Assembly (NCBI GenBank): GCA_945830395.1 | Contig: CALZYE010000003.1 | Span: 62,001 to 126,000, forward strand | DNA: 64,000 nt | Direction of reading: 5' to 3' | DNA from: an uncultured Clostridia bacterium | Lineage (GTDB): Bacteria > Bacillota > Clostridia > Peptostreptococcales > Anaerovoracaceae | Shown: piece after piece, positions 16,630 through 26,525 of the stretch | Position numbering within the stretch: the stretch's first letter is position 1 | Layout of the letters: every line of letters begins with the position of its first letter | The notes under the pieces: generated by a model | The model's database searches: none | What the model saw: only the letters and a program-made list of their open reading frames with translations | What the model was told of the DNA's origin: nothing | Made by a program: the position numbers and the translations under genes

Positions 16630-18150
16630 TTATATACTCTTGTAAACCCCTGTTCTTCTTCTTTCTGCAAGAGCTTCCATAGCTTTCTTATGTGCATCTT
16701 CAGGAGCGCCTGCAGGTCCACGACCTTTTTTAAGTCTCCCAAACATAGTCGTTCTTGAACCGTCGGCGTACAGTATATTCCCTCCCCAGCTTGCTGTTAT
16801 AATTGCAAACAACGGATTTATCAGGTTCATAAAGCAGAATGGCAGATAAGAGAGAGTAGGAACTCCCAGTACCGCCGAATGATAAGATCCGCAGGATGAC
16901 CAAGGAACCAGAGGCGACCATAATGTTCCGCCATCCTCAAGTGTTCTTGAAAGCATGTTCCTTCCAAGTCCCATCTCATCGAAGTTTTCCTTGTACATAG
17001 ATGATGGAATGATTAGTCCCAAGTACTGGTCACACATTGTTGTAATACAGAAAACAGATGTCAATATAGTTACCACTATCAGCTGGAACGGTGTCTTTAC
17101 CTTATGGATTAAACTGCCCAGCAGCGACTCCACCGCACCGATTTTCTGCAAAATTCCACCAAAGGCTACAGCTACGATAACTAAATTATTTGTCCATAAC
17201 ATGCTGTTCATTCCACCTCTGTTTACAAGCTCGGTAAACAGCTTGTTATTTGATTCTGCTGAATATCCGTGATGAAGCATCTTGATGCAGTCTGCAATTC
17301 CTGCTCCTTGAAATATCACAGCAAAGACACATCCCAGAAGTGACAGCAAAACAATTGATGGAATAGCCGGCATTTTGATTACGGCTACTATTATTATCAT
17401 CAATATAGGAATTAAAAGAAGCGGACTCATGTAAGCGTAATGACCCGTTATAGATGCCGACAGCTTGTTGGCAAGAGACGGATCGTACTTATCTACACTT
17501 GAGAAGGAAAAGAAAGCATAGATTATGATAGCAATCACAAGACTTGGAAAAGTTGTTGTAACCATTGCACCGACATGGTCGAAAAGCCCTGTCTGCGCGG
17601 AACCTGCAGCAAGGTTTGTCGAGTCGGAAAGAGGCGAAAATTTATCACCGCAACAAGCTCCCGAAAGAATTGCCCCTGCAATGAGAGCAGGATTTAAGCC
17701 CATAGTCGTACCGATTGCCATGAATGCGATACCCAGCGTAGCAGATACTGTCCATGCAGAGCCAAGTGCAATACCTACAACGGCACACATCACAGTTACA
17801 AACGGTAAGAACACTCCGGGGCTCAGAAGCTTAAGGCCGTAGTACACAACGGATGGAATTGTTCCACATGCTGTAAATGAGCCTATGAGACAACCAACCA
17901 ACAAAATTATTATAATAGCTTCCAATGACTGATTTACAGCCTCAAGTCCTGCGGCAAGCATATCTTTATAGCTGTATCCGCAAAGCTTACCTATAACCAT
18001 GGCTACTGCACATGATAGCGTTACAGGAATGTGAGGATCCTGTCCCCATCCCAACACATAGTTTGAAATCATTACCACAAGAAGAAAGGCAATCGGAATT
18101 ATTGCCTCTATCTTATTGGGTAATCTTGGAGTTAAACCTTTCTCATTCAT
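16630..18150 (-). CDS. nhaC: Na+/H+ antiporter, NhaC family
   Basis: This is a 506-residue polytopic protein with about 11-12 hydrophobic segments. Recognisable NhaC features are the glycine-rich region around GSAWTVSATLGIAFMAIG, the SGACCGDKFSPLSDSTNLA motif (near 160-178) and GGTLWSPLVPWSSCG in the C-terminal half. NhaC exchanges cytoplasmic Na+ for external H+, though some members carry organic ions such as malate/lactate pairs, which sequence alone cannot exclude. GGAGGTG lies 4 bases before the ATG. A weak promoter lies at 18198-18224. Confidence 0.9.
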   Translation of the reverse strand: MNEKGLTPRLPNKIEAIIPIAFLLVVMISNYVLGWGQDPHIPVTLSCAVAMVIGKLCGYSYKDMLAAGLEAVNQSLEAIIIILLVGCLIGSFTACGTIPSVVYYGLKLLSPGVFLPFVTVMCAVVGIALGSAWTVSATLGIAFMAIGTTMGLNPALIAGAILSGACCGDKFSPLSDSTNLAAGSAQTGLFDHVGAMVTTTFPSLVIAIIIYAFFSFSSVDKYDPSLANKLSASITGHYAYMSPLLLIPILMIIIVAVIKMPAIPSIVLLSLLGCVFAVIFQGAGIADCIKMLHHGYSAESNNKLFTELVNRGGMNSMLWTNNLVIVAVAFGGILQKIGAVESLLGSLIHKVKTPFQLIVVTILTSVFCITTMCDQYLGLIIPSSMYKENFDEMGLGRNMLSRTLEDGGTLWSPLVPWSSCGSYHSAVLGVPTLSYLPFCFMNLINPLFAIITASWGGNILYADGSRTTMFGRLKKGRGPAGAPEDAHKKAMEALAERRRTGVYKSI

Positions 18151-18197
18151 TTGACACCTCCAAAAAATAACTCAGAAATAATTGTAGCTACATAGTA

Positions 18198-18224
18198 ATA
18201 TTACATCCGTCAATGAAGTGTCAA
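18198..18224 (-). promoter_or_regulatory. Possible promoter of nhaC
   Basis: On the minus strand TTGACA (18219-18224) is followed after 15 bases by TAATAT (18198-18203). The spacer is short, so this is a tentative call. Confidence 0.35.
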
Positions 18225-18256
18225 TAAAATAACAAATTTTCCATTTTACACCAAAA

Positions 18257-19057
18257 TCACACCAAAGAATATTTTTCCAACTCTATTAAGGCATTGATTT
18301 CTTCGGCCCATGAATACTGTGCCATATATTCTCCATGATATAACTTCCTGCCCTCTTTTCTGTTTTCTATCCATTTAAAATAGTCACAATCTATGCATTC
18401 CAAATGAGTTAAGCCGATACTCCCCCGCTCGCTGTAAATAATTTCTCCGCACTTCAAATTCCCCAGGGTATCTTGCAAATCCTTTTTTAACATTCTGTAA
18501 TAAGAGCTGTGACCTTCGTCCTCCCATAGTGTTGCCATCACTTCTTTATTTGTACATCGAGCACCTTTTTTATGAACGAGAAAAGCCATCAACTCCTTGG
18601 TTTTGTCAAACTTAAATTTCACAGGTTCATCGTCAATGAGCACATCGAAGTTGCCGAAGCATATTACCTTAATCTTATGGGATTTAACCTTCGGAATATC
18701 TTTCGTATATCTGAGGTTTTCTATTGCATGCTTCACCTGCTTGGAATTTGCCGGCTTCATTATATATCCGCTTGCATCAAGTTCAAAGGCGTTTCTCATA
18801 TATTCCGAATAGCCTGTCACAAATATAAAATTGGTTTTCGGATATACACTCTTAAGCTTATCGGCGAACTCTATTCCATTAAGCCCCGGCATCTGTATGT
18901 CTATAAAACATACATCAAACTTTTCTTTGAATGCAATTTCCAAGGCTTTTACAGGATTATTCAAAACTGTGACTGCTGCACCTTCATCATTTTCTTTAAT
19001 CAGTTCTGCCAAATAATTTGCGGCAATTATCTCATCGTCCAATACTATGTATTTCAC
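18257..19057 (-). CDS. Response regulator with SARP-like output domain
   Basis: This is a cytoplasmic regulator of about 266 residues. I chose the GTG at 19057, which follows GAGGTGA by 5 bases; an upstream GTG at 19066 would add three residues. The receiver domain (about 1-118) has the acidic pair DDE near the N-terminus, the phospho-acceptor Asp in CFIDIQMPG (about 53) and a Lys in YIMKPA. The output part has a winged-helix region (about 130-215), resembling OmpR/SARP activators, then a short tail rich in Trp and Glu. Its start overlaps the kinase gene by 26 bases, so the two form a pair. The stimulus is unknown. Confidence 0.85.
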   Translation of the reverse strand: MKYIVLDDEIIAANYLAELIKENDEGAAVTVLNNPVKALEIAFKEKFDVCFIDIQMPGLNGIEFADKLKSVYPKTNFIFVTGYSEYMRNAFELDASGYIMKPANSKQVKHAIENLRYTKDIPKVKSHKIKVICFGNFDVLIDDEPVKFKFDKTKELMAFLVHKKGARCTNKEVMATLWEDEGHSSYYRMLKKDLQDTLGNLKCGEIIYSERGSIGLTHLECIDCDYFKWIENRKEGRKLYHGEYMAQYSWAEEINALIELEKYSLV

Positions 19058-20330
19058 GCCTATCACCTCTAAATTGTTTGATTTTAACCTTTTCTCCGGG
19101 GATTACGATGGTTACTCTCGTTCCGACTCCTACCATGCTGTATATTTCCATCTCGGTTTTTACGGTATTTTTCAGCCTTTCGTTTGCATTCTGAATACCT
19201 ATATGCTCTTTTCCGTCGTTTAACTTCTCTTCAGGGTCAAAGCCTTCCCCGTTATCTGAGATAACGATAATGTTATCTCTCCCCTCTTTCCTTGTTTCAA
19301 TCTTTACGGTACCGCCCTCAAGTCTCTTGCAAATCCCGTGTTTTACGGCATTTTCCACTATCGGCTGAAGTGTTAGAACGGGAACGCTGAAATCTTTCGA
19401 TTTAATATCGTATTCCACATTTAATCTGTCGCCGAACCTAAGTTTTTCTATTTCCAAATATATCTTTATATGCTCCAGCTCTCTTTCAAAGGGATGGGTA
19501 TCTGAAGTTTCCATGCTGTACATATTCTCCCTGAGATATTTTGAAAATTTAACCGTAGTTTCCTCGGCAAGCTTCGGGTTTGCCCTGCAAAGTGCTGTTA
19601 TCGTGTTAAGGGTGTTATACAGAAAGTGAGGCTGTATCTGAGACAGCATCATGGAAAGCCTCTGCTCCCTCAGCTTTATATCCTTTTCCTCATTCACCTG
19701 CTGTGATATATGCACATGTATTATCAGATAATAAAGCAAAAAAGCAACTGCGTATGTTTTTATCAAAATCCCTTCTTTTATTCCGCAGGAATCCATAATA
19801 TTCGCTGTCATTAAAACCGAAATATACAGAAAAATTCCTAAAGGATTGTTGTTTGACTCTCTATAGAATCTTATATTTAAAACACTCAAAAATATTATCC
19901 AATAGACCCACTCTGTAACTATGTAGAAATATCCTATGGGACCATGAAGCTGCATAACCGGTTCCGACATGACAGAATTTCTATTGAGTATGTAGTAAGA
20001 TACATACACCAGCAAATTTATTACTGCAGGTATATAATTCTTTTTTGTGCTCTTATCCGCCATACTTATCAGAGCTACCATAGGCAGCGGTTTTGTTCCG
20101 TAATAAAAGATTTCGGAAAGTACTGCATTTATCCCTGTGGATCCGGATATTTTCAATGAATCCATATAAAATCCGTTAATCGAAATAAGGAGCAAAAGGG
20201 TCATATTAACTGCCATGTGTATTTTCAGGGATTTATCCACCGACGATTTCATGGAAACGATAAAGTATGTGCTCACTATTATCATTAGGAATATGAAATT
20301 ATCTATCAAATATGTCTGTATGTGATTCAT
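19032..20330 (-). CDS. Sensor histidine kinase, LytS/YehU-like
   Basis: This is a membrane sensor of 432 residues. I chose ATG 20330 because GGGTGAT lies 7 bases upstream; a TTG at 20336 would add two residues. About six to seven hydrophobic segments fill residues 10-215 without a large extracellular domain, suggesting intramembrane or membrane-derived sensing. The phospho-acceptor box is QPHFLYNTLNTI (His_kinase family PF06580), followed by ENAVKHG and DNGEGFD of the ATPase domain. It begins only 21 bases after purL, so it can share the purine operon transcript. Partner: the regulator encoded immediately downstream. Confidence 0.9.
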   Translation of the reverse strand: MNHIQTYLIDNFIFLMIIVSTYFIVSMKSSVDKSLKIHMAVNMTLLLLISINGFYMDSLKISGSTGINAVLSEIFYYGTKPLPMVALISMADKSTKKNYIPAVINLLVYVSYYILNRNSVMSEPVMQLHGPIGYFYIVTEWVYWIIFLSVLNIRFYRESNNNPLGIFLYISVLMTANIMDSCGIKEGILIKTYAVAFLLYYLIIHVHISQQVNEEKDIKLREQRLSMMLSQIQPHFLYNTLNTITALCRANPKLAEETTVKFSKYLRENMYSMETSDTHPFERELEHIKIYLEIEKLRFGDRLNVEYDIKSKDFSVPVLTLQPIVENAVKHGICKRLEGGTVKIETRKEGRDNIIVISDNGEGFDPEEKLNDGKEHIGIQNANERLKNTVKTEMEIYSMVGVGTRVTIVIPGEKVKIKQFRGDRREIHSIGR

Positions 20331-20351
20331 ATGCAATCACCCGATAAAATT

Positions 20352-23300
20352 TTATTTAAAATACTCAACTGCTGATTCAAAGAGTTTCATATCATAATTC
20401 CCCGGAACATTTTTATAGAGGTTCTTCCCAATTCTTTCGGCATGACCCATCTTACCTATTATTCTGCCGTCAGGTGAAGTTATTCCTTCTATCCCATAGC
20501 ATGAGCCGTTTGGATTAAACTGCACATCGCTTGTTACATTTCCGTCTAAATCCACATATTGGGTCAGAATCTGACCATTTTCCGCAAGCTCTTTTATCAA
20601 TTTTTCAGAAGCAATAAATCTGCCTTCTCCATGGGATATAGGCACGCTGAAAATATCTCCCGCATTGATCTTATTTGTCCAAGGTGACATATTGGATGAC
20701 AGTCTTACATTTACTATCTTTGACTGATGTCTTCTTATTTCGTTAAAAGTCAGGGTTGGACTGTTTTCGTCAATGTCCACAATTTTTCCATATGGTACCA
20801 GCCCCAGTTTTATGAGGGCCTGGAAGCCGTTGCATATACCTATCATAAGTCCTTCCCTGTTGTCCAGAAGATCCACTATAGCATCCTTAATTTCAGGATT
20901 TCTGAAGAATGCGGTTATAAACTTACCTGAACCGTCCGGTTCATCTCCGCCTGAAAATCCACCCGGTATGAAAATTATCTGGGATTTTCTTATCTTTGCT
21001 GCAAAAGTCTCAACGGATTTTGCAACTTCCTCGGAGTTCAAGTTATTTATGATAAATATATCCGTTTCCGCTCCCGCTTCGTCAAAGGCCTTTGCCGAGT
21101 CGTATTCGCAGTTGGTTCCCGGAAATACAGGAATCAAAACCTTGGGTTTTTCAACGGTATACGATGCATGTCTCACCTTCTTGGATTCGTATGAGAATTT
21201 TTCTAAAGGCTTTAGCTCATGTTCTATGTTACACCTATACACAGGCTCCAACTTATCCTCATAAGCCTTACTTAGAGTTTCAATGTTTATTACATATTCT
21301 CTCCATTCGATTACAAAGTCTTTTGTGGTCTTTCCTACCTCTATTATGTTTTCCGCCTCAATGCAAACATTGTCACCATCCACCTCTACAAGAATTCCTC
21401 CGTAGGCATATCCGAATATATCCTCAATCTCAAGGTTATCATTGAACTTAAATCCTATCCTATTTCCAATGCTCATTTTAAAAACTGCATCTGCAATTCC
21501 GCCTGCTCCGGGTGTGTATGCAGATTTCACTCCGCCCGTTTGATTTAACATATTCATTATATTGTAAACCATCTTTAATGACTCACCTGTAGGAAGTCCG
21601 CTTTCTGTATATTCAGGTGCGATGAAAAGGAGCTTGCTATCTTCTGATTTGAACTCAGGAGAAATAATTTTATCTGCGCAGTCAGTTGTTACCGCAAAGG
21701 AAATCAGCGTTGGCGGTACATCTATATCTTCAAAAGTTCCGCTCATGGAATCCTTTCCTCCGATGGCTGCAATTCCTAAATCTTTTTGAGCTCTAAACGC
21801 TCCCAGAACTGCTGCCATAGGTTTTCCCCAACGACCGGGCTTTGCCCCCGGTTTTTCAAAATACTCCTGAAATGACAGATAAATGTCCTTGTATGTGGCA
21901 CCTGCAGCAATCAGCTTTGATACAGATTCAACAACGGCAAGATAAGCCCCGTGATATGGACTTGCACTTGAGATTTCCGGATTAAAACCCCATGACATAA
22001 TTGAGCATGTATCGGTGTTCCCCTTCTCCATTGAAATGAGATTTACCATTGCCTGGTTCGGAGTTCTCTGATATTTTCCTCCAAAAGGCATCAAAACTGT
22101 CCCGGCACCGATTGTTGAATCAAATTCCTCCGAAAGTCCTCTTCTTGAGCAAGACTCAAGAGAAGAAACCGTTTTTTCGTATTCCGCCTTAAAGTCATGT
22201 GAGACTTTCTTTTTAAAATCTTTGTGCATAGGGATTTCAATGTTTATATGTTTTTCCGCACCGTTGGTATCCAGGAAAGCTCTGGACAAGTTAACTATTG
22301 TCTTGCCATTCCATCTTTCTCTCAAATATGGAGCCTCTGTCACCTTTGCAACTACCGTAGCTTCAAGATTTTCTTCCTGCGCAAGCTTTGAAAAAGCGTC
22401 TGCATCCTTTGCATCAACTACAACTGCCATTCTTTCCTGAGATTCACTGATGGCAAGCTCAGTTCCGTCAAGCCCTTCATACTTCTTGGGAACTGCATTC
22501 AAATTAATATCAAGGCCTTCTGCAAGTTCTCCGATTGCAACTGACACTCCGCCTGCACCGAAATCGTTGCATCTCTTTATCATTTTGGATGCTATAGGAT
22601 TTCTGAACAATCTCTGAAGTTTTCGTTCCTCGGGAGCGTTTCCCTTTTGAACTTCCGCACCACAGGTCTCAAGAGACTCGGTCGTATGTTTCTTGGAGGA
22701 GCCGGTAGCGCCGCCGCAGCCGTCTCTTCCTGTTTTCCCGCCCAGAAGAATTACTATATCACCGGCTTCAGGCCTTTCTCTTCTAACATTTTCCGCAGGT
22801 GCAGCTGCAATTACCGCTCCCACTTCCATTCTCTTTGCAACATAGCCGGGATGATATATTTCATCCACCTGACCAGTTGCCAAGCCTATCTGATTCCCGT
22901 AGGAACTATATCCTGCTGCCGCTGTAGTAACAAGTTTTCTCTGTGGAAGTTTTCCTTCCATAGTTTCGGAAACAGGAATAAGAGGATCTGCTGCACCGGT
23001 GACTCTCATTGCACTGTAAACATAGCTTCTTCCCGAAAGAGGATCTCTTATCGCCCCTCCTATGCATGTTGCAGCTCCCCCGAAAGGTTCTATTTCCGTA
23101 GGATGATTGTGTGTCTCGTTCTTAAAAAGAAGCAGCCATTTCTCGTTGTTTCCATTGACATTAACATTGATTTTGACCGTGCATGCATTAATTTCATCGG
23201 ATTCATCCAGATTATCCATCAGTCCCTTTGACTTCATATACTTTGCTACAATAGTTCCTATATCCATCAAAGTCACGGGTTTAACTCTGTTTAAACTTTT

Positions 23301-24059
23301 TCTTGTTGAAATATAGTCATCGTATGTCTTTTGAATTTCCGAATCTTCAAACTTTACGCTGTCAATGACGGTGTTGAAAGTTGTATGTCTGCAGTGGTCT
23401 GACCAATATGTATCTATAACCTTTATTTCGGTAATCGTAGGGTTTCTGTTTTCGCTCTTAAAATACTGCTGACAAAGCTTAAGATCTTCAATATCCATGG
23501 CAAGTGCTCTGTCTGAAAGAAAACTTTCAAGCTCAGACAGTTTCATGTCAATAAAACCTTCTATAACCTCTACTTCTTTCGGTATATCATATTGAATTTC
23601 CAAGGTATCAAAGGCAGTTAAAGCCGCTTCTCTCGCCTCTACCGGATTTATAACATATTTTTTTATTGCAGAAATTTCTTCTTTTTTGATTTTTCCTGAA
23701 AGTATATATACTTTAGCAGATCTCACAATAGGTCTGTCTCCTTTCGAGATAAGCTGTATACATTCAGCTGCAGAATTTGCTCTCTGATCAAACTGTCCCG
23801 GAAGATATTCCACCGCAAAAACAATATCATTCTCATCAACTGAGAGTTCTCTCATGGAATTGTCAACCTGAGGTTCTGAAAAAACTGTTCTAATCGAATT
23901 AGTAAACAGATCTTCTGTAATGTTTTCCACATCGTATCTGTTTACTATTCGCAGATTCTCCAAATTTTTAATTTGAAGCAGGTTAACAATTTCATTTTTT
24001 AATGAAGCTGCTTCACTTGCAAAATCCTTCTTTTTTTCTACATAAATTCTATATACCAT
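20352..24059 (-). CDS. purL: Phosphoribosylformylglycinamidine synthase, single-chain PurL
   Basis: This enzyme converts FGAR to FGAM with glutamine and ATP, step four of purine synthesis. At 1235 residues it is the long single-chain form, so separate PurS and PurQ are not needed. The FGAM synthase body covers about 1-960, with the ATP/substrate segments FKNETHNHPTEIEPFGGAA near 315 and GKTGRDGCGG near 440. The C-terminal glutamine amidotransferase starts near 975: FPGTNCEYD, nucleophile Cys in IGICNGFQA, and PISHGEGRF with the catalytic His and Glu. The start shares one base with the purD stop region. Confidence 0.96.
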   Translation of the reverse strand: MVYRIYVEKKKDFASEAASLKNEIVNLLQIKNLENLRIVNRYDVENITEDLFTNSIRTVFSEPQVDNSMRELSVDENDIVFAVEYLPGQFDQRANSAAECIQLISKGDRPIVRSAKVYILSGKIKKEEISAIKKYVINPVEAREAALTAFDTLEIQYDIPKEVEVIEGFIDMKLSELESFLSDRALAMDIEDLKLCQQYFKSENRNPTITEIKVIDTYWSDHCRHTTFNTVIDSVKFEDSEIQKTYDDYISTRKSLNRVKPVTLMDIGTIVAKYMKSKGLMDNLDESDEINACTVKINVNVNGNNEKWLLLFKNETHNHPTEIEPFGGAATCIGGAIRDPLSGRSYVYSAMRVTGAADPLIPVSETMEGKLPQRKLVTTAAAGYSSYGNQIGLATGQVDEIYHPGYVAKRMEVGAVIAAAPAENVRRERPEAGDIVILLGGKTGRDGCGGATGSSKKHTTESLETCGAEVQKGNAPEERKLQRLFRNPIASKMIKRCNDFGAGGVSVAIGELAEGLDINLNAVPKKYEGLDGTELAISESQERMAVVVDAKDADAFSKLAQEENLEATVVAKVTEAPYLRERWNGKTIVNLSRAFLDTNGAEKHINIEIPMHKDFKKKVSHDFKAEYEKTVSSLESCSRRGLSEEFDSTIGAGTVLMPFGGKYQRTPNQAMVNLISMEKGNTDTCSIMSWGFNPEISSASPYHGAYLAVVESVSKLIAAGATYKDIYLSFQEYFEKPGAKPGRWGKPMAAVLGAFRAQKDLGIAAIGGKDSMSGTFEDIDVPPTLISFAVTTDCADKIISPEFKSEDSKLLFIAPEYTESGLPTGESLKMVYNIMNMLNQTGGVKSAYTPGAGGIADAVFKMSIGNRIGFKFNDNLEIEDIFGYAYGGILVEVDGDNVCIEAENIIEVGKTTKDFVIEWREYVINIETLSKAYEDKLEPVYRCNIEHELKPLEKFSYESKKVRHASYTVEKPKVLIPVFPGTNCEYDSAKAFDEAGAETDIFIINNLNSEEVAKSVETFAAKIRKSQIIFIPGGFSGGDEPDGSGKFITAFFRNPEIKDAIVDLLDNREGLMIGICNGFQALIKLGLVPYGKIVDIDENSPTLTFNEIRRHQSKIVNVRLSSNMSPWTNKINAGDIFSVPISHGEGRFIASEKLIKELAENGQILTQYVDLDGNVTSDVQFNPNGSCYGIEGITSPDGRIIGKMGHAERIGKNLYKNVPGNYDMKLFESAVEYFK

Positions 24060-25327
24060 TATGCTTCCTCCAGCGCCTTCAGCGCTTTTGCTCCAATGTC
24101 AGATCTGTAAAAGCCGTTGTCAAACTTGATTTTTCCTGTGGAAATATAGGCTTTACGGACGGCTTCTTTCAATGATTCTCCTCGTTCGGTTATTCCAAGA
24201 ACCCTTCCTCCCTTTGAAAAGAGCTTACCTTCTTTTTGATTTGCTCCCGCAACAAATACATTTGAAACATCCTCGGGAATAACAAGTTCGCACCCGTTTT
24301 CGTATGAGCCGGGATATCCCTTCGATGCCATTACCACGCAGCAGGCATAATCCTTTGAAAATTCAACCTTTGCCTCGGATAAACAGCCCTTTGCAACACA
24401 TTCCATAATTTCAAACAAGTCACTTTCAAGAAGAGGGAGAACGACCTGTGTCTCGGGATCTCCAAATCTGCAGTTGTATTCTATAACCTTAGGTCCATCC
24501 TTTGTAAGCATCAATCCAAAATAGAGACAGCCTTTGAAAGTTCTTCCCTCCCTGTTCATCGCAATCATAGTAGGAAGAAAAATTTCTTCTTCACACCTGG
24601 CTGCAATCTCCTTGGTATAATACGGATTAGGTGCTATAGTTCCCATTCCTCCTGTATTAAGTCCTTTGTCACCGTCCAAAGCCCTCTTGTGATCCATTGA
24701 GGAAATCATTGGAATAAGAACTTTTCCGTCTGTAAAACTTAAAACAGATACTTCGGGACCTTCCAAAAATTCCTCTATAACTACGCAGCTTCCACTTTCA
24801 CCGAAGATTTTGTCCTCCATCATGGAATTAACCGCCTTCTTGGCATCCTCACAGGTCTCTGCAATAATAACACCTTTTCCCTTTGCAAGCCCGTCAGCCT
24901 TAATCACAACAGGAATTTTACATGTATCCAAATATTTAATTGCCATATCCCGTTCTGTGAAAACCTCATATTGAGCGGTGGGGATTCCATATTTTTTCAT
25001 GAGTTCCTTTGAAAAAGCCTTGCTGCCCTCTATTATCGCAGCAGCCTTATTAGGTCCGAAACAGGAAATTCCTTTTTCCTCCAACATATCTACAAGTCCC
25101 ATTACAAGAGGTTCATCCGGCGCTACAACTGCAAAGTCAATGGACTCTTTAACTGCAAAGTCCACAATTTCCGGCAAATTCTCAGAGTCTATATTGATAC
25201 ATGTTGCATCCTTTGCAATGCCCCCGTTACCCGGCAAAGCAAAAATTTTGGAAATTCTCGGATTTTCTTTCAACTTCTTTATTATGGCATGCTCTCGTCC
25301 GCCGCCACCGACTACCATTATTTTCAT
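24059..25327 (-). CDS. purD: Phosphoribosylamine-glycine ligase PurD
   Basis: PurD joins glycine to 5-phosphoribosylamine with ATP, the second step of purine synthesis. It is an ATP-grasp enzyme of normal length (422). VVGGGGREHAI at the N-terminus, VVIKADGLAKGKGV (near 140), DHKRALDGDKGLNTGGMG (near 213) and EYNCRFGDPETQ (near 280) are family hallmarks. It lies between the AICAR transformylase gene (13 bases upstream) and purL (1-base overlap). Confidence 0.97.
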   Translation of the reverse strand: MKIMVVGGGGREHAIIKKLKENPRISKIFALPGNGGIAKDATCINIDSENLPEIVDFAVKESIDFAVVAPDEPLVMGLVDMLEEKGISCFGPNKAAAIIEGSKAFSKELMKKYGIPTAQYEVFTERDMAIKYLDTCKIPVVIKADGLAKGKGVIIAETCEDAKKAVNSMMEDKIFGESGSCVVIEEFLEGPEVSVLSFTDGKVLIPMISSMDHKRALDGDKGLNTGGMGTIAPNPYYTKEIAARCEEEIFLPTMIAMNREGRTFKGCLYFGLMLTKDGPKVIEYNCRFGDPETQVVLPLLESDLFEIMECVAKGCLSEAKVEFSKDYACCVVMASKGYPGSYENGCELVIPEDVSNVFVAGANQKEGKLFSKGGRVLGITERGESLKEAVRKAYISTGKIKFDNGFYRSDIGAKALKALEEA

Positions 25328-25340
25328 AAAAGTCTCCTTT

Positions 25341-26525
25341 TTAATGATGGAATAATCTCATTCCCGTAAAAACCATTGCCATATTGTACTTATCGCAGGT
25401 ATCTATAACATGCCAGTCTCTCACAGAACCTCCCGGCTGAACTACAAATTCAACACCGCTCTTATAAGCTCTTTCTATATTATCGCCAAATGGGAAAAAG
25501 GCATCGCTTCCCAGTGTAACGCCTTTAACAGTTCTTAGATATTTTTTCTGTTCATCTCTTGTAAAAGGCTCAGGTTTCTTTTCAAAGAGTTCTTCCCACT
25601 TGCCGTCTGCAAGAATGTCCATATAGTCTTCGCCTAAATATGTGTCAATAGCATTATCTCTTGCAGGTCTTGCTACGCTTTCCTTGAAGGGAAGATTTAT
25701 AACCTTGTCGTGCTGTCTTAGATTCCAAAAATCAGCCTTGTCGCCTGCAAGCCTTGTGCAGTGTATCCTCGATTGCTGGCCTGCGCCTACTCCTATCGCC
25801 TGACCGTCTTTAACATAGCACACGGAATTTGACTGAGTGTATTTCAAGGTTATGAGTGCAATTATCATATCCCTCTTGTTTTCTTCAGATAAAACTTTAT
25901 TCTTTGTTACTGTTTCAGCAAGATTTTCAGAAGCAATTTTGTAGTCGTTTCTGGCCTGTTTAAAAGTGATTCCGTAAACATCTTTCTTTTCTTCGGATTT
26001 GGGAACATAATCGGAATCGATTAAAATTATATTGTAATTTCCCTTTTTCTTGCTTTTCAAAATATCCAACGCTTCGTCTGTATATCCTGGAGCAATGATT
26101 CCATCCGAGACTTCCCTTTTGATAATGGTTGCCGTCACCTTATCGCATGTGTCACTTAAAGCGATAAAATCTCCAAAAGATGACATCCTGTCAGTACCTC
26201 TGGCCCTTGCGTAAGCAGTTGCTATGGCAGAATCGTCAAGGCCTTCTATGTCCTCAACAAAGCATGCTTTCTTAAGCTTCTCCGGCATAGGAATCCCCAC
26301 CGCTGCAGAGGTCGGACTGACATGTTTAAACGAAGTTGCGGCAGGCATGCCTAAAGCTTCCTTAATTTCAGAAACAAGCTGCCAGCTGTTGAAAGCATCT
26401 AAAAAGTTTATGTATCCCGGTCTTCCGTTCAAAATCTTAATAGGAAGCTCTGATCCGTCTTCCATAAAAATCTCAGCAGGCTTTTGATTGGGGTTGCAGC
26501 CGTATTTCAGTTCAAACTCTTTCAT
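25341..26525 (-). CDS. AICAR transformylase, stand-alone PurH-type domain
   Basis: This protein formylates AICAR to FAICAR with 10-formyl-THF. It has about 394 residues and only the transformylase part; the N-terminal IMP cyclohydrolase domain of ordinary bifunctional PurH (about 510 residues) is missing. It begins MKEFELKYGCNPNQ and has FKHVSPTSAAVG and VQPGGSVRDWHVI, which include the conserved Lys-His pair and the C-terminal substrate loop. I chose ATG 26525, whose A is also the last base of the preceding stop (TAATG), with GGAGGG just upstream; an ATG at 26537 would add four residues. The missing activity is supplied by the gene directly upstream. Confidence 0.93.
   Translation of the reverse strand: MKEFELKYGCNPNQKPAEIFMEDGSELPIKILNGRPGYINFLDAFNSWQLVSEIKEALGMPAATSFKHVSPTSAAVGIPMPEKLKKACFVEDIEGLDDSAIATAYARARGTDRMSSFGDFIALSDTCDKVTATIIKREVSDGIIAPGYTDEALDILKSKKKGNYNIILIDSDYVPKSEEKKDVYGITFKQARNDYKIASENLAETVTKNKVLSEENKRDMIIALITLKYTQSNSVCYVKDGQAIGVGAGQQSRIHCTRLAGDKADFWNLRQHDKVINLPFKESVARPARDNAIDTYLGEDYMDILADGKWEELFEKKPEPFTRDEQKKYLRTVKGVTLGSDAFFPFGDNIERAYKSGVEFVVQPGGSVRDWHVIDTCDKYNMAMVFTGMRLFHH

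Noticed and set aside
22647..23231. Plus-strand 194-codon open frame within purL
   Set aside because: It is antisense to a fully conserved part of PurL, has no ribosome site and no recognisable domain.
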